From NCBI GenBank assembly GCA_021323675.1, contig JAJPKP010000070.1, positions 1-64,000 of the forward strand: 64,000 nucleotides of DNA. Reading direction: 5' to 3'. Origin of the DNA: Pseudomonadota bacterium. GTDB lineage: Bacteria > Desulfobacterota > Binatia > Binatales > Binataceae. The translations under genes were made by a program, and so were the position numbers. Below are positions 9,438 to 19,140 of this stretch, piece after piece. Within the stretch, counting starts at the first letter, position 1, and each line of letters starts with the position of its first letter. The notes under the pieces were generated by a model. It had not been told where the DNA came from and searched no databases. It was given only the letters and a program-made list of their open reading frames with translations.

Positions 9438-10631
9438 TCAATGCGTCAGGGCGATTGCGGACGGTTCGCTATGCGCGTTGGCCGGATTTCCCGAAGGCAC
9501 TCTCTGCTTCAGGCACGCGCCATGCGGTACGGAGCACGCGCTTCCGATCGCGAACACTTCGACGGCAGCGCCGCCGCGATCGATCGCATACAGGAAGCGG
9601 TGCTCGGGGTCGGCGACGGCAACTGTTGGTGCCGATGGTGCGTTCGCAGCGGCGCCGGCCGCCGTGGACAGCACCGCGGCTGCGCTGCCGTCCGATGACG
9701 GCGGGACAAGCAACTCTCCGATTCCCGAGCGCATCATCCGCGCGGCGCCGGGCGCTCCGGCGGAATTCGCGGATGAAAGCTCGCGAACGAAAGCGAGCTT
9801 TCCGTCCTTGACGGAAAATTGCGCGACGGTCCCATCCGCCGCGTCCACCGCATACAGCGAGTTATCTTCGCCGCTCAGGATCAATGTGTCAGGGCGCACG
9901 ATGGCGGCCGCCTCACCGCTGTTGCGAAGCGCGCCCGACGAATCCACGGAAAAACCATAGACAACTCCGCCGGCGGCGTCGCCCGCATAAACATGGTCGC
10001 CTGACCAATCGGCCGCGAGTGCCGAAGGTTGGGAGTCGCCGGGGAACGCGAACGACGCCGCGGGCTCGAGCGCGTCGCTGTTCGCGTCAATTCGATATGT
10101 CGTCAGCGTGCCTCTACGGCTGTTCGTGGCAAACAAAATATTGCCCGCGCGAGCGACCGCCAGCGCATCCGTGCCGCCGTCCGGGGCGTTGCTCACCGCG
10201 GGCGGATCCATCGGGGTCAAAGCTCCGGAAGCGGAAACGTTGTATTGATAGATCTTCCCGTCCGCGTTGTTGGCGACGTAAACCGCGCGATTGTCGGGCG
10301 CCACCGCGATTCCTTCAGGTCCATTTCCCGCGCCCGCATCGGCCGTGCCCGCCAGGGTCAGATTGCCCGTGTTGGTGTCGCGCGCAAACGCCGACACCGT
10401 CGCATCGCCATTGTTCGTGACAAACGCGAGCGCCTGCACGGACGCGCTCGCAGTTGCCGTCGGCGTTGCGGTTGCGCTAGCGGACGAGGTCGAGGTCGCC
10501 GTGGCCGTCGTGGTTCCGGAAGAACTGGAAGTCGGGGCCGGCGGGTAAATCGACCGCCCGCACGCGGTGCTGAACACCGTCGCGGCGAGCAAAGCTGGAG
10601 GAATGATCGGGATGATGCGCCGGAGGTTCAT
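9438..10631 (-). CDS. Beta-propeller lipoprotein (lactonase-like repeats)
   Basis: 397 residues from the ATG at 10631; more upstream starts lack a signal peptide directly after them. The N terminus is a lipoprotein signal (MNLRR, hydrophobic stretch, FSTAC lipobox), followed by a Ser/Thr/Ala/Pro-rich linker of about 35 residues. After that come repeated blade units such as AFVTNNGDATVSAFARD, VYVANNADGKIYQY and VYAGDAAGGVVYGF, as in 6-phosphogluconolactonase or YVTN propellers. No catalytic residues can be assigned. It is likely anchored in the cell envelope facing the periplasm or the surface. Confidence 0.82.
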   Translation of the reverse strand: MNLRRIIPIIPPALLAATVFSTACGRSIYPPAPTSSSSGTTTATATSTSSASATATPTATASASVQALAFVTNNGDATVSAFARDTNTGNLTLAGTADAGAGNGPEGIAVAPDNRAVYVANNADGKIYQYNVSASGALTPMDPPAVSNAPDGGTDALAVARAGNILFATNSRRGTLTTYRIDANSDALEPAASFAFPGDSQPSALAADWSGDHVYAGDAAGGVVYGFSVDSSGALRNSGEAAAIVRPDTLILSGEDNSLYAVDAADGTVAQFSVKDGKLAFVRELSSANSAGAPGAARMMRSGIGELLVPPSSDGSAAAVLSTAAGAAANAPSAPTVAVADPEHRFLYAIDRGGAAVEVFAIGSACSVPHGACLKQRVPSGNPANAHSEPSAIALTH

Positions 10632-10949
10632 TGGCCTGATGCCTTCATCCGCTGCGTGTGAACAACGATTAACATCGCGCGGCCGCCCGCGCATCGAGCA
10701 GGCGGCCTGCTGCCTGCTAGTTACGCTCGAGGACAAGGCTGGTTACAACCCAGCTCGTTTTCATCTAAAGCAAAGAATACCGGATGCCATCAATCGTTGC
10801 CTCGTTTATATCGGGCGTTGTCTCGATTACGTCGGGCAAAGTCGGCTTTTCCCGGCCCCGTATGTTCAGAATGATGCGTTTGAAGGCTGGGCTCTGCGCA
10901 GGCGAGGCGCTAAGCTCAGACCCCGACCGTATCGCACTCGAGGACGCCT
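10632..10949. other. Intergenic region between divergent genes
   Basis: About 318 bases separating the leftward propeller lipoprotein and the rightward VOC gene. It must hold promoters for both, but I see no convincing -35/-10 pair, repeat or RNA gene. An imperfect inverted repeat (GCTGGTTACAACCCAGC) lies at 10738-10754. Confidence 0.4.
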
Positions 10950-11537
10950 ATGGGCACGGAATCAGAAAAAAATGGTGACCGGCGCGCGATCAGCCCGGCC
11001 AGGTTCTCGCACGCGGTTCTGCGCACCGCCCGGCTTAAGGAAATGACCGAGTGGTATCAGACCGTACTGAACACCGAAATCCTGTATCGGAACGATTTCA
11101 TCGTGTTCATGACGTTCGATGACGAGCATCATCGCATCGCTCTGATAGGAGGGCGGGGACTCGCGGAGAATTCCAGGCGCGGCGCCGGTCTCGACCATCT
11201 GGCGTTCTTCTACGCAACGATGGGTGAATGGATCGCGACTTACGAACGCCTCAAAGCGGGCGGCATCACTCCCCGCGTATGCGTCCATCACGGCATCACG
11301 ATGTCGCTGTACTATCGCGATCCCGACAACAACGGAGTCGAGCTGTCGATTGATGCGGTTGAAAAGTCGCGATGGCACGAGTGGATGCGCGACTATCTGG
11401 GCCGCAATCCGATCGGCGCGCCGCTCGATCCCGACGAGATCGCGCGGAAGTTCCACGCGGGAGTTCCCGAGACGGAACTCCTGCGGCAACCCGCGGGTGA
11501 ACTCAAGCCTGAAGACCTGCGCCGCCTGACCGAGTAA
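10950..11537 (+). CDS. VOC superfamily protein (extradiol dioxygenase/glyoxalase fold)
   Basis: 195 residues. A single VOC module covers residues about 17-140 and shows a complete 2-His-1-carboxylate metal triad: His21 (FSHAVL), His83 (LDHLAFF) and Glu131 (NNGVELS). The YRDPDNNGVEL block is the usual end of ring-cleavage dioxygenases and related proteins. The C-terminal 55 residues lie outside the fold. It may cleave an aromatic diol or act on another small molecule. No aromatic degradation genes are beside it, so the substrate stays open. Confidence 0.85.
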   Translation: MGTESEKNGDRRAISPARFSHAVLRTARLKEMTEWYQTVLNTEILYRNDFIVFMTFDDEHHRIALIGGRGLAENSRRGAGLDHLAFFYATMGEWIATYERLKAGGITPRVCVHHGITMSLYYRDPDNNGVELSIDAVEKSRWHEWMRDYLGRNPIGAPLDPDEIARKFHAGVPETELLRQPAGELKPEDLRRLTE

Positions 11538-11602
11538 CGGGCGATCGCGGGCCCATGGTCCTCGCCCGCAGGCCGATAGGGATCTTCGCTTCGCGGCGCC
11601 GA

Positions 11603-13075
11603 TTAGTGCTGGCTTGGCCGTCCGGCTCGCGACTTGACTACGGTTTCCGTCAGGCGCGCGCCGAGAGCGTCGTCGGCTTTGCGAAAATGCGAGATCGCCC
11701 TTTCGACTATGTCGTCGCGGCTGACCGCGGAGAGGCTAGCGGCGATCCGATTGATGACGCGGCTTCGTTCCTGCTCGCTCATCAGCCGATACAGCAGTCC
11801 GGCCTGGGTAAAGTCGTCGTCTTCCGGATGGTGTTCGGGCGGCTGGCTGCGCGCGATTCCGTGCACCTCGCTCGGCGCCCATAGCGGTTCTCCGCTCTCC
11901 CGGGGCCCGTCGAAGCTGTTGGGTTCGTAGTTAACCGCCGGCCCGCCGTTGCCATCGACGCGCAGAGCGCCGTCGCGCGAATAATTGGACACCGCGACCC
12001 TGGGCCGATTCACCGGAATCTGATCGCTGTTGATGCCGAGGCGATGGTTTTGCGCGTCGCGGTAGATGAACAGCCGCGCCTGGAGAATCCGATCGGGCGA
12101 GGGGCCGATGCCCGGCACAAAATGGGACGGGTTGAAGGTCGCCTGCTCGACCTCGGCGAAGTAGTTTTCAGGATTGCGGTTCAATACCAGCTTGCCCGCT
12201 TCGATCAGCGGATAGTCGCGGTATCGCCACACCTTGGTGATATCGAAGGGATTGATTCGATACTTCGCGGCGTCGGCCGCCGGCATGATCTGCATCTTCA
12301 GCGTCCACGAGGGATGCTCGCCGCGCTCGATGCTGGCAAAGAGATCGCGCTGGCAATAGTCGGGATCCTCACCCGCCAGCCGCGCGGCCTCCTGGTCGTC
12401 AAGGCATCGGATGCCCTGGTCGGTCTTGAAATGATACTTGACCCAGAACGCCTCGCCGCGCGCGTTCATCCATTGGTAGGCGTGCGAGCTGAAGCCGTCC
12501 ATGTGGCGCAGGCTCGCGGGGATACCCCGATCGCCGAACACCCAGATGAACATGTGCGTCGCTTCCGGCGACCACGAGAAGAAGTCCCACGCATTGTCGG
12601 GCTCCGGCACGTTGGTGCGCGGGTCGCGCTTCTGCGAATGCACGAAGTCCGGAAACTTCATCGGGTCGCGGATGAAAAAGATCGGGGTGTTGTTGCCGAC
12701 CAGGTCGTAGTTGCCTTCCTCGGTGTAGAACTTGAGCGCGAAGCCGCGCGGATCGCGCACCGTATCGGCGGATCCTTTTTCGCGGCTCACGGTCGAAAGC
12801 CGCGCAAACACTTCGGTGCGTTTGCCGCGCGCCGACAGAAACCCGGCTTTGGTCCATCGCGTCAGATCGGCGGTCACTTCGAAATAGCCGTATGCGCCCG
12901 CGCCCTTCGCGTGCACCACCCGCTCCGGAGTGCGCTCATGCGCGAAGCGCGAAAGCTTTTCCAGCAGATGATGGTCCTGCAGCAGAAGCGGACCGCCGGA
13001 GCCGGCGGTCTGCGAATGCTGATTGTCAGCGACCGGCGCCCCGGTTTCGGTGGTCAGAATTTTGCCGCTCTTCAT
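11603..13075 (-). CDS. katA: Monofunctional haem catalase
   Basis: 490 residues from ATG 13075. The catalytic His lies in [12 protein letters not shown] (His55), the Asn in YDLVGNNTP, and the haem-ligand Tyr in the block [14 protein letters not shown]. Length matches small-subunit catalases, which convert hydrogen peroxide to water and oxygen in the cytoplasm. There is no OxyR or Fur gene beside it. It stands with an esterase and a DyP peroxidase in a small redox-related group, but each is separately oriented. Confidence 0.96.
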   Translation of the reverse strand: MKSGKILTTETGAPVADNQHSQTAGSGGPLLLQDHHLLEKLSRFAHERTPERVVHAKGAGAYGYFEVTADLTRWTKAGFLSARGKRTEVFARLSTVSREKGSADTVRDPRGFALKFYTEEGNYDLVGNNTPIFFIRDPMKFPDFVHSQKRDPRTNVPEPDNAWDFFSWSPEATHMFIWVFGDRGIPASLRHMDGFSSHAYQWMNARGEAFWVKYHFKTDQGIRCLDDQEAARLAGEDPDYCQRDLFASIERGEHPSWTLKMQIMPAADAAKYRINPFDITKVWRYRDYPLIEAGKLVLNRNPENYFAEVEQATFNPSHFVPGIGPSPDRILQARLFIYRDAQNHRLGINSDQIPVNRPRVAVSNYSRDGALRVDGNGGPAVNYEPNSFDGPRESGEPLWAPSEVHGIARSQPPEHHPEDDDFTQAGLLYRLMSEQERSRVINRIAASLSAVSRDDIVERAISHFRKADDALGARLTETVVKSRAGRPSQH

Positions 13076-13121
13076 GTAATCGTCCGCCTGGTTTAAACGG
13101 CTCGGCCGGCGCCGCGCCTTT

Positions 13122-14087
13122 TCATTTGCCCGCGAAAAATGCGCGCAGACGATCGCACGCGAGCGCGATCGCGCCGCGCGTCGCGGGGGTTTCCGCAATC
13201 GCGTTGAGCAGCACGAAATCGTGGATCGTGCCGTGGAACCTGACCGCGGTCACCCGCACCCCCGCCTCGATCAGCTTGTGCGCGTATGCTTCGCCCTCGT
13301 CGCGCAGAACGTCGAACTCGCCGTTGATCACCAGCGCGGGCGGCAGGCCCTGAAGCTGCTCAACCGTCGCCTGCAGGGGCGATACCGTCGGCTGGTTGCG
13401 CGCGCTCACGTCCGGAAGATACTGGTCCCAGAACCACTTCATCGCACCCAGCGTCAGGAAATGCTCGGTCGGGAATTGCTTGTACGATTCGGTGTCGAAC
13501 CGCGCGTTGGTCACCGGATAGAAAAGCACCTGGTAGCCGATCTTCGGGCCGCCGCGCTGCTTTGCGAGCATCGTGACCGCCGCGGTCATGTTCCCGCCCA
13601 CGCTGTCGCCCGCCACCGCGATTCGCGAGGGATCGAGATTCAGCGATTTGCCGTTCTCGGCCACGTACTTGAGGACCGCGTATGATTCCTCGATCGCGAC
13701 CGGATATCTCGCCTCGGGCGATCGCGTGAAGTCCACGAACACAATCGCGGCGCCGGTCCCGTTCACCAGATCGCGCATCAGGCGGTCATAGATGTTCTTG
13801 TCGCCGAATACCCATCCCGCGCCGTGGGTATATACGATCGGCGGCAGCGGCTGCCTGCTTCCCTGCGGGCGCAGGATGCGGATGCCGACCTCGCCTTTGG
13901 GGCCGCCGGGGATGGTCCGGTCTTCGATGTCGGCGGGCAGTTTGTTTACCGCAACCTCCTGCAGCCGGGTGAAAGCCGCCCGTCCTTCGGCGACCGGAAT
14001 CTCGTAAAGAGCGGGTCCTTTCTGGGCATTCAGCGTTTCCAGGAATTTGCGGGTAACCGGTTCGATTCCGCGACTCAATTCAGCCAT
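13122..14087 (-). CDS. Alpha/beta hydrolase of the HSL (hormone-sensitive lipase) esterase family
   Basis: 321 residues. The oxyanion motif is HGAGW (88-92, in place of the usual HGGG/HGGGW) and the nucleophile elbow is GDSVGG (Ser162). [15 protein letters not shown] segment provides the acid and FHGTIHDF the His. Members hydrolyse short to medium chain esters. The gene ends 46 bases upstream of the catalase start on the same strand, so the two could be transcribed together. Confidence 0.9.
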   Translation of the reverse strand: MAELSRGIEPVTRKFLETLNAQKGPALYEIPVAEGRAAFTRLQEVAVNKLPADIEDRTIPGGPKGEVGIRILRPQGSRQPLPPIVYTHGAGWVFGDKNIYDRLMRDLVNGTGAAIVFVDFTRSPEARYPVAIEESYAVLKYVAENGKSLNLDPSRIAVAGDSVGGNMTAAVTMLAKQRGGPKIGYQVLFYPVTNARFDTESYKQFPTEHFLTLGAMKWFWDQYLPDVSARNQPTVSPLQATVEQLQGLPPALVINGEFDVLRDEGEAYAHKLIEAGVRVTAVRFHGTIHDFVLLNAIAETPATRGAIALACDRLRAFFAGK

Positions 14088-14389
14088 AGGTCACTCCCTT
14101 TTTCTCCCGGAAGATGGGGGAGCCTTGTACGCCCCTCCTCAGGTGACCCCGAGGTGAAGGCAGTTGGATGATTCCTTTGGTTAGTTCGCCCTGGCAGCGG
14201 AAACACTTGGGCCTCGCCGATAGTCTGCAACCGTGCCACGGATCGGGCAATCGGCAATCTTCCTCTACATCGAGCAAACTGTCGCAATTTCATCGAACCG
14301 CAACCCGGCTGGCTCGAACTTCATCGCCCGTTTACACTCTCGCAGTCCGTCTGTTTGAAAAACGGCGCCATTTGACGGAGAAAGTCCCT

Positions 14390-15325
14390 ATGCCACGACC
14401 GCAGTTCGAAATTGACAAAGACGGAGGAATCGAGGCGCGCTTCCTGATTCTTCAAGTGCCTGAGCCGCGCGCCAACGCGTCCGCGGTGCTTCGCCGGCTG
14501 GGCGAGCTGCCGGCGATCACCGAACGCCTGGCGGCGATCGACCGCGGCGCCGCCCTCGCCTGTGTAGTCGGCTTCGGCCCGGAATTCTGGGACGTGATCT
14601 CTCCGTCGCGCCGGCCGGCCGCGCTGGGCCAGTTCCAGCCGATCCAGAGCGGCAGCCGAAACGCGCCCGCCACCGGCGGCGACGTGATGCTTCACATCAT
14701 GTCGAACCGAGCCGACTTGAGCTATCAGCTCGCTTTCGATCTGACGGGTGTGCTCGGCGACTCGGCGAAGGTCGTCGATGACGTCCGCAGCATGCACTAT
14801 TTCGAATCGCGCGACCTCACCGGGTTTATCGACGGCACCGAAAATCCGAAGGGCGCCGAGCGATCGGCGGCGGCGCTGATCGGCGACGAAGACCGCGAAT
14901 TCGCCGGCGGCACCTACGTCTACAATCAGCGTTTCATCCACGACCTCAGGAAATGGGCGACGCTCAAGCCCGGCGACCAGGAGAAGATCATCGGCCGCAC
15001 CAAGCCCGACAGTATCGAATTGTCCGACGAGGAGAAGCCGCCCACCGCGCATATCAGCCGCGTGGTGATAGAAGAAAACGGCGAAGAGCTGCAGATCGTC
15101 CGGTACAGCTTTCCCTACGGTACGGTCAACGAAGCGGGCCTGATGTTTATCGCGTACACGCGCGATCTCGCGGTTCCGCAAAAGATGCTGCGGCGGATGA
15201 TGGGCGCGGCGGGCGACGGCGTTCACGACCGCCTGCTCGAGTTCACGCGGCCGGTATCCGGCGCGCATTTCTTCGCGCCGTCAGCGGAGATGCTTTCGAA
15301 GCTTACGTCGGGCGCTCGCGGCTGA
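14390..15325 (+). CDS. DyP-type haem peroxidase
   Basis: 311 residues from ATG 14390; the frame extends upstream but the family's start fits here. It has the defining GxxDG motif in GFIDGTENP (145-153, Asp148), the proximal haem His in PTAHISR (His221) and the RYSFPYGT region that holds the distal Arg. Short, signal-free DyP enzymes of this kind are cytoplasmic or are loaded into encapsulin shells. No encapsulin gene is present here. It oxidises organic substrates with hydrogen peroxide; the natural substrate is unknown. Confidence 0.93.
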   Translation: MPRPQFEIDKDGGIEARFLILQVPEPRANASAVLRRLGELPAITERLAAIDRGAALACVVGFGPEFWDVISPSRRPAALGQFQPIQSGSRNAPATGGDVMLHIMSNRADLSYQLAFDLTGVLGDSAKVVDDVRSMHYFESRDLTGFIDGTENPKGAERSAAALIGDEDREFAGGTYVYNQRFIHDLRKWATLKPGDQEKIIGRTKPDSIELSDEEKPPTAHISRVVIEENGEELQIVRYSFPYGTVNEAGLMFIAYTRDLAVPQKMLRRMMGAAGDGVHDRLLEFTRPVSGAHFFAPSAEMLSKLTSGARG

Positions 15326-15328
15326 CGC

Positions 15329-16432
15329 TCAAAAGCGCCGGCAAGCCATCGCACGCATCACGCGCTCGCGCGCCATCCCCACGGCGGCTTCGCGCGGCGT
15401 CACCTTGCGTTCGCGCATCGCATCCAGCACCGCGCGGACGTTGCTGCGGATTTTTTCCTCGATTGTCTGCATCGCCTGCGAGTGGGTGCCGCCGTGATAT
15501 TCAACCGACGCGCAGATGACGCCGCCCGCGTTCGCGATGAAATCGGGCAGCGACAGCACGCCGCGCTCATGCAGCCGGCGTTCCGCGTCGAGCGAGATCG
15601 GGATGTTCGCGCCCTGCAGAATCAGCCGCGCGCGAATCGAATCCACGTTGGCCATCGTGATGACGTCGGGGCGCGCCGCTGGAATCCAGATATCGCAATC
15701 GACCCCGACGATCGCGTCGCGTTCCATCCGCTGCCCGCCCGCGAACTCGCCGACCGATCGCCCCTGCCGCTGAAACGCGATCAGCGCTTCGAGGTCGAGG
15801 CCCGATGGATTGATGATTGTTCCGCGCGAGTCGGCGGCCGCGACCAGCGCCGCGCCGCGCGCCGCGAGAAAGCGGGCAGCATGCCTGCCGACCGCGCCGA
15901 AGCCCTGCACCGCGACGCGCGCGCCCGCGATTTTCACATCGCAGAAACCCTGCGCAACTTCGGCGGCGATCGCAAGGCCGAAGCCGGTCGCGCCGATCTC
16001 ATCGAGCGGAATTCCGCCCAGCTCCGCGGGCAGCCCGGCGGCGCGGCCGGTCTCGTCGTAAACCCACGCCATCGTGCGCTCGTCGAGGCCCATGTCGGGT
16101 CCGGTGATGTAGTCGCGAAGGTCGCGGATCGCGTGCGCAAACGCGCGCAGAATCGATTCCTTGCTGGCCGCGGGCATCCGGGGATCGGCGGCGATCACCG
16201 ACTTCGCTCCGCCGTGCGGCAGCCCGGCCGCCGCGTTCTTCATCGTCATCGCACGGGCAAGCCGGGCGCATTCCCGCAGCGTAACGTCCGGCGCCATCCG
16301 GCATCCGCCCAGCGCCGGACCGGCGGCGGTATTGTCGATCACCAGCATCGCGCGAAGCCCGACCTTCGCATTGTAGATCGCGATCACTTTTTCCGGGCCA
16401 AGGTCGTCGGCAAACTGGAACATCTCGTTCAT
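15329..16432 (-). CDS. Leucine/glutamate/phenylalanine-type amino acid dehydrogenase
   Basis: 367 residues. The N-terminal catalytic domain has GGCRM, TMKNAAAGLPHGGAKSV (Lys65 and Lys77 as substrate and catalytic lysines) and the GPDMG block. The Rossmann domain has VQGFGAVG. Size and motifs fit the leucine/valine dehydrogenase branch better than 420-residue glutamate dehydrogenases. It is the last gene of the leftward oxidoreductase operon, 16 bases after the fused flavoprotein subunit. The dehydrogenase would turn branched-chain amino acids into 2-oxoacids, the substrates expected for the complex encoded upstream. Substrate preference is inferred. Confidence 0.9.
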   Translation of the reverse strand: MNEMFQFADDLGPEKVIAIYNAKVGLRAMLVIDNTAAGPALGGCRMAPDVTLRECARLARAMTMKNAAAGLPHGGAKSVIAADPRMPAASKESILRAFAHAIRDLRDYITGPDMGLDERTMAWVYDETGRAAGLPAELGGIPLDEIGATGFGLAIAAEVAQGFCDVKIAGARVAVQGFGAVGRHAARFLAARGAALVAAADSRGTIINPSGLDLEALIAFQRQGRSVGEFAGGQRMERDAIVGVDCDIWIPAARPDVITMANVDSIRARLILQGANIPISLDAERRLHERGVLSLPDFIANAGGVICASVEYHGGTHSQAMQTIEEKIRSNVRAVLDAMRERKVTPREAAVGMARERVMRAMACRRF

Positions 16433-16448
16433 GCGATTTCCGCCTTCC

Positions 16449-18134
16449 TCAGTTCTCGTCGATCATCATGATGAAACCGGCCGGGCATTCGTGGGCGCAG
16501 ATGCCGCAGCCTTTGCAATGTTCGTAATCGAAGACGTAGCGGTCTCTTCCGGGCGGAGCGCCCGCGAGCTTAAGGACGGAGTTATCGGGGCACAGCGTCC
16601 AGCAATTGTCGCAAGCCATGCATTCGCCGCATGAAAAGCATCGCTCCGCTTCCGCATGCACGCCGGCTTGCGAGATCGATGATTCGATCTCGTTGCCGGC
16701 GGACCGCTCGGAAGCGCTGAGAATCGGCGCCGCGGCGCGAGGCGCATGGTCGAAGTAGGAGAGATTGAGATGGCGATATGCGATTGGCTCGATGACCGCT
16801 TGCTCGGGCGGCGCGGTTCCCCGCAGGTATGCTTCGATTGCGCGCGCCGCGCGGCGCCCGTCACCGATCGCGCCGCTTACCGTTCCCGCCGCTCCGCACG
16901 CATCGCCGCCCGCAAATATTCCCGCATGGTCCGCGAGGCGGCCAAAACGATCGGCGTGAAAGAACGGTCCCCTGCCGATCACGCTCTCGAAGCCGGCTGA
17001 ATTGACTTCCTGGCCGATCGCCGGAATTACTTCGTCGGCCTTTAGAATCGTCTCAGTTCCTTCGAAGGCGACAAGCCTGCGGCCGCGGCCGGAATCATCC
17101 ATCTCCCGCATATGAACCATCTCGACGGCTTCGAGCTTTTCGCCGCGCATGATCAGGCGGCGAATTCCGCGATGGTCGTGGATGATCACGCCCTCTTCGA
17201 CGGCCTGGCGAATCTCGCGCGCCACCGCCGACATCGCATCCGGGACCGCCGCTGCGCCGGGCAGTGCCTGAAAGGTGATCACGTGGACTTCAGTTGCACC
17301 GGCGAATTTCAGCACGCGCGCGAGATCGATTGCGGTATTTCCGCCGCCGACGATCGCGATTTTCCCCTTGACGGGAAGATCGCCGACCGAAGTCCAGCTC
17401 TTCAGCAGATCGAGGCCGTAGCGCATGCGGGCCGGTTCGGCGCCGTCGGCCGACCATCTTCGCGGTCGTTCCGCGCCGGGCGCGAGAAAGACGGCGCGAT
17501 AGTCGGCGCGCAGCTCTTCGATCGAGATATCGCGTCCGATGCGCTTGTCCGGGCGGAAGTCGATTCCCGCCGCGATCACGCGCTCGATCTCGCGGTCGAG
17601 AATCGTGCGAGGCAGGCGATAGGGCGGCAGCGCGCTGCGCAGCAATCCGCCCGCCGCCGGCTGCGCGTCGAACAGGACGGGTTTGATGCCGCGCTTCAGC
17701 AGATGATAGGCGGCTGACAATCCGGCGGGGCCGGCGCCGACAATCGCCGCTGCGGGCGCATCGCCGCCGGGAGCGCCGACGGGATAGTCCCATCCCGCTT
17801 CGATTGCGCGATCGCCGAGAAAGCGTTCGATGCTGTGAATGGCGATTGGTTCGTCGTATTGCCCGCGATTGCATCCGGTTTCGCACGGATGGTGGCAGAC
17901 GCGGCCGGTAATCGCCGGCAGCGGATTTGCCTCAACCAGTTTTTCCCACGCCGCCCGCAGGTCGCCATCCGCCGCCGCGCCAAGATACGCGCGCGGATTC
18001 TCTCCGGCGGGGCACGAAGTTTCGCAGGGAGCATGGCGGCCGCGATGCTCGGGGCGCGCAAGGCGCCATCCGCCGGTGTTGAATTCGAGGGAACTGGCGG
18101 CGCTCGCGAATCCGCCGCGTGTCATGGTCGTCAT
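16449..18134 (-). CDS. GltD-like FAD/NAD(P) oxidoreductase fused to a 2x[4Fe-4S] ferredoxin (delta) domain
   Basis: 561 residues in two parts. Residues 1-490 resemble the small subunit of glutamate synthase: an N-terminal Fe-S region with Cys37, Cys41, Cys80, Cys84 and Cys88, an FAD Rossmann motif GAGPAG (133-138), and a second nucleotide site near IVGGGNTAID. Residues 499-550 are a ferredoxin with a Cys-rich first half (499, 502, 505, 508, 511, 515) and CKGCGICAHECP (540-551). The gene sits 9 bases after the beta subunit of a 2-oxoacid oxidoreductase. The fusion could pass electrons from the complex directly to NAD(P). Phenylglyoxylate:acceptor oxidoreductase of denitrifiers is a known relative with separate flavoprotein and delta subunits (from memory). 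Confidence 0.9.
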   Translation of the reverse strand: MTTMTRGGFASAASSLEFNTGGWRLARPEHRGRHAPCETSCPAGENPRAYLGAAADGDLRAAWEKLVEANPLPAITGRVCHHPCETGCNRGQYDEPIAIHSIERFLGDRAIEAGWDYPVGAPGGDAPAAAIVGAGPAGLSAAYHLLKRGIKPVLFDAQPAAGGLLRSALPPYRLPRTILDREIERVIAAGIDFRPDKRIGRDISIEELRADYRAVFLAPGAERPRRWSADGAEPARMRYGLDLLKSWTSVGDLPVKGKIAIVGGGNTAIDLARVLKFAGATEVHVITFQALPGAAAVPDAMSAVAREIRQAVEEGVIIHDHRGIRRLIMRGEKLEAVEMVHMREMDDSGRGRRLVAFEGTETILKADEVIPAIGQEVNSAGFESVIGRGPFFHADRFGRLADHAGIFAGGDACGAAGTVSGAIGDGRRAARAIEAYLRGTAPPEQAVIEPIAYRHLNLSYFDHAPRAAAPILSASERSAGNEIESSISQAGVHAEAERCFSCGECMACDNCWTLCPDNSVLKLAGAPPGRDRYVFDYEHCKGCGICAHECPAGFIMMIDEN

Positions 18135-18143
18135 GATGCGCTC

Positions 18144-19139
18144 CTACGACCAGCGCATGCCGCCGCGCCGGACGGTGTCGGCTCCTTCGCTGTCGCGTGG
18201 ATGAGGCTCGTCGGCGCGAAGCCCATAAACCTCGATATTGTGATCGGCAAGCTCCTGCAGATGCTGCAGCTCTTCGCGCGCTTCGCGCGAATCCTCGAAC
18301 AGATGCTGGAAGCGGTCCTGCAATCGCAGATAATCCGCGACCGGCCGCACCTCGCGGATCTTCATCACGCCGGCCACCACGCCCCGCTCCATCTCGACGA
18401 TCGGAAAGAAACCGGTCTGCACCGCCAGGCGCGCTACCTCGATACTGTCCGCGCCGTCGTGGCCCCACCCGAGCGGGCACGGCGAATGGACCAGCAGGAA
18501 TGCCGCGCCCTCGATCTCGATGCCGCGGCGGACCTTCGCGCGCAGGTCGGACGGATACGCCACGGTCGCGGTCGCGGCGTACGGGATGCGATGCGCTCCG
18601 ATGATCGCGAGCAGGTCCTTCTTCAGATGCCGCTTGCCCATCCGCGTCTCGCCGCGCGGCGAGGTCGTCGTCATCGCGGCGTGCGGAGTCGAGCTCGAAC
18701 GCTGCACGCCCGTGTTCATGTAAGCCTCGTTGTCGAAGCAGACGTAGAGCACGTTGTGATTGCGCTCGAGCATCCCCGAGAGCGATTGGAGGCCGATGTC
18801 GAAGGTGCCGCCGTCGCCGCCCATCACGACCACCTTGGTCTGCCGCCCCTGGGCCTTGAGCGCGGCTTCAATTCCCGATGCGACCGCGGGGGCGTTTTCG
18901 AACAGCGAGTGAATCCAGGGGACGCGCCAGGAACTTCGCGGCCACATGCTCGTGAACACTTCAAGGCATCCGGTGGCGTTCGCGATGATCGCGTCCGGGC
19001 CGATCGCTTCGGTCACAAGCCGCGCTCCGAGCGCCTGGCCGCATCCGGGGCACGCCATGTGGCCCGCATCGAGTCCGCGAAACGCGGGCTGCTGATGATG
19101 AAGCGCGGCGACGGAGATGCCTTCCCGCTTTGGTTCCAT
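18144..19139 (-). CDS. porB: 2-oxoacid:acceptor oxidoreductase, beta (TPP-binding) subunit
   Basis: 331 residues. Fe-S ligands appear as CPGC (Cys30, Cys33) and ATGC (Cys58), and the thiamine diphosphate motif as GDGG (108-111) with N137 downstream. This is the PorB type of pyruvate/2-ketoisovalerate:ferredoxin oxidoreductase. The protein binds TPP, decarboxylates the 2-oxoacid with the alpha subunit and passes electrons into Fe-S clusters. It starts 1 base after the alpha gene stop, so translation is probably coupled. Substrate cannot be told from sequence; pyruvate, branched-chain 2-oxoacids and arylglyoxylates are all possible. Confidence 0.92.
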   Translation of the reverse strand: MEPKREGISVAALHHQQPAFRGLDAGHMACPGCGQALGARLVTEAIGPDAIIANATGCLEVFTSMWPRSSWRVPWIHSLFENAPAVASGIEAALKAQGRQTKVVVMGGDGGTFDIGLQSLSGMLERNHNVLYVCFDNEAYMNTGVQRSSSTPHAAMTTTSPRGETRMGKRHLKKDLLAIIGAHRIPYAATATVAYPSDLRAKVRRGIEIEGAAFLLVHSPCPLGWGHDGADSIEVARLAVQTGFFPIVEMERGVVAGVMKIREVRPVADYLRLQDRFQHLFEDSREAREELQHLQELADHNIEVYGLRADEPHPRDSEGADTVRRGGMRWS

Positions 19140-19140
19140 C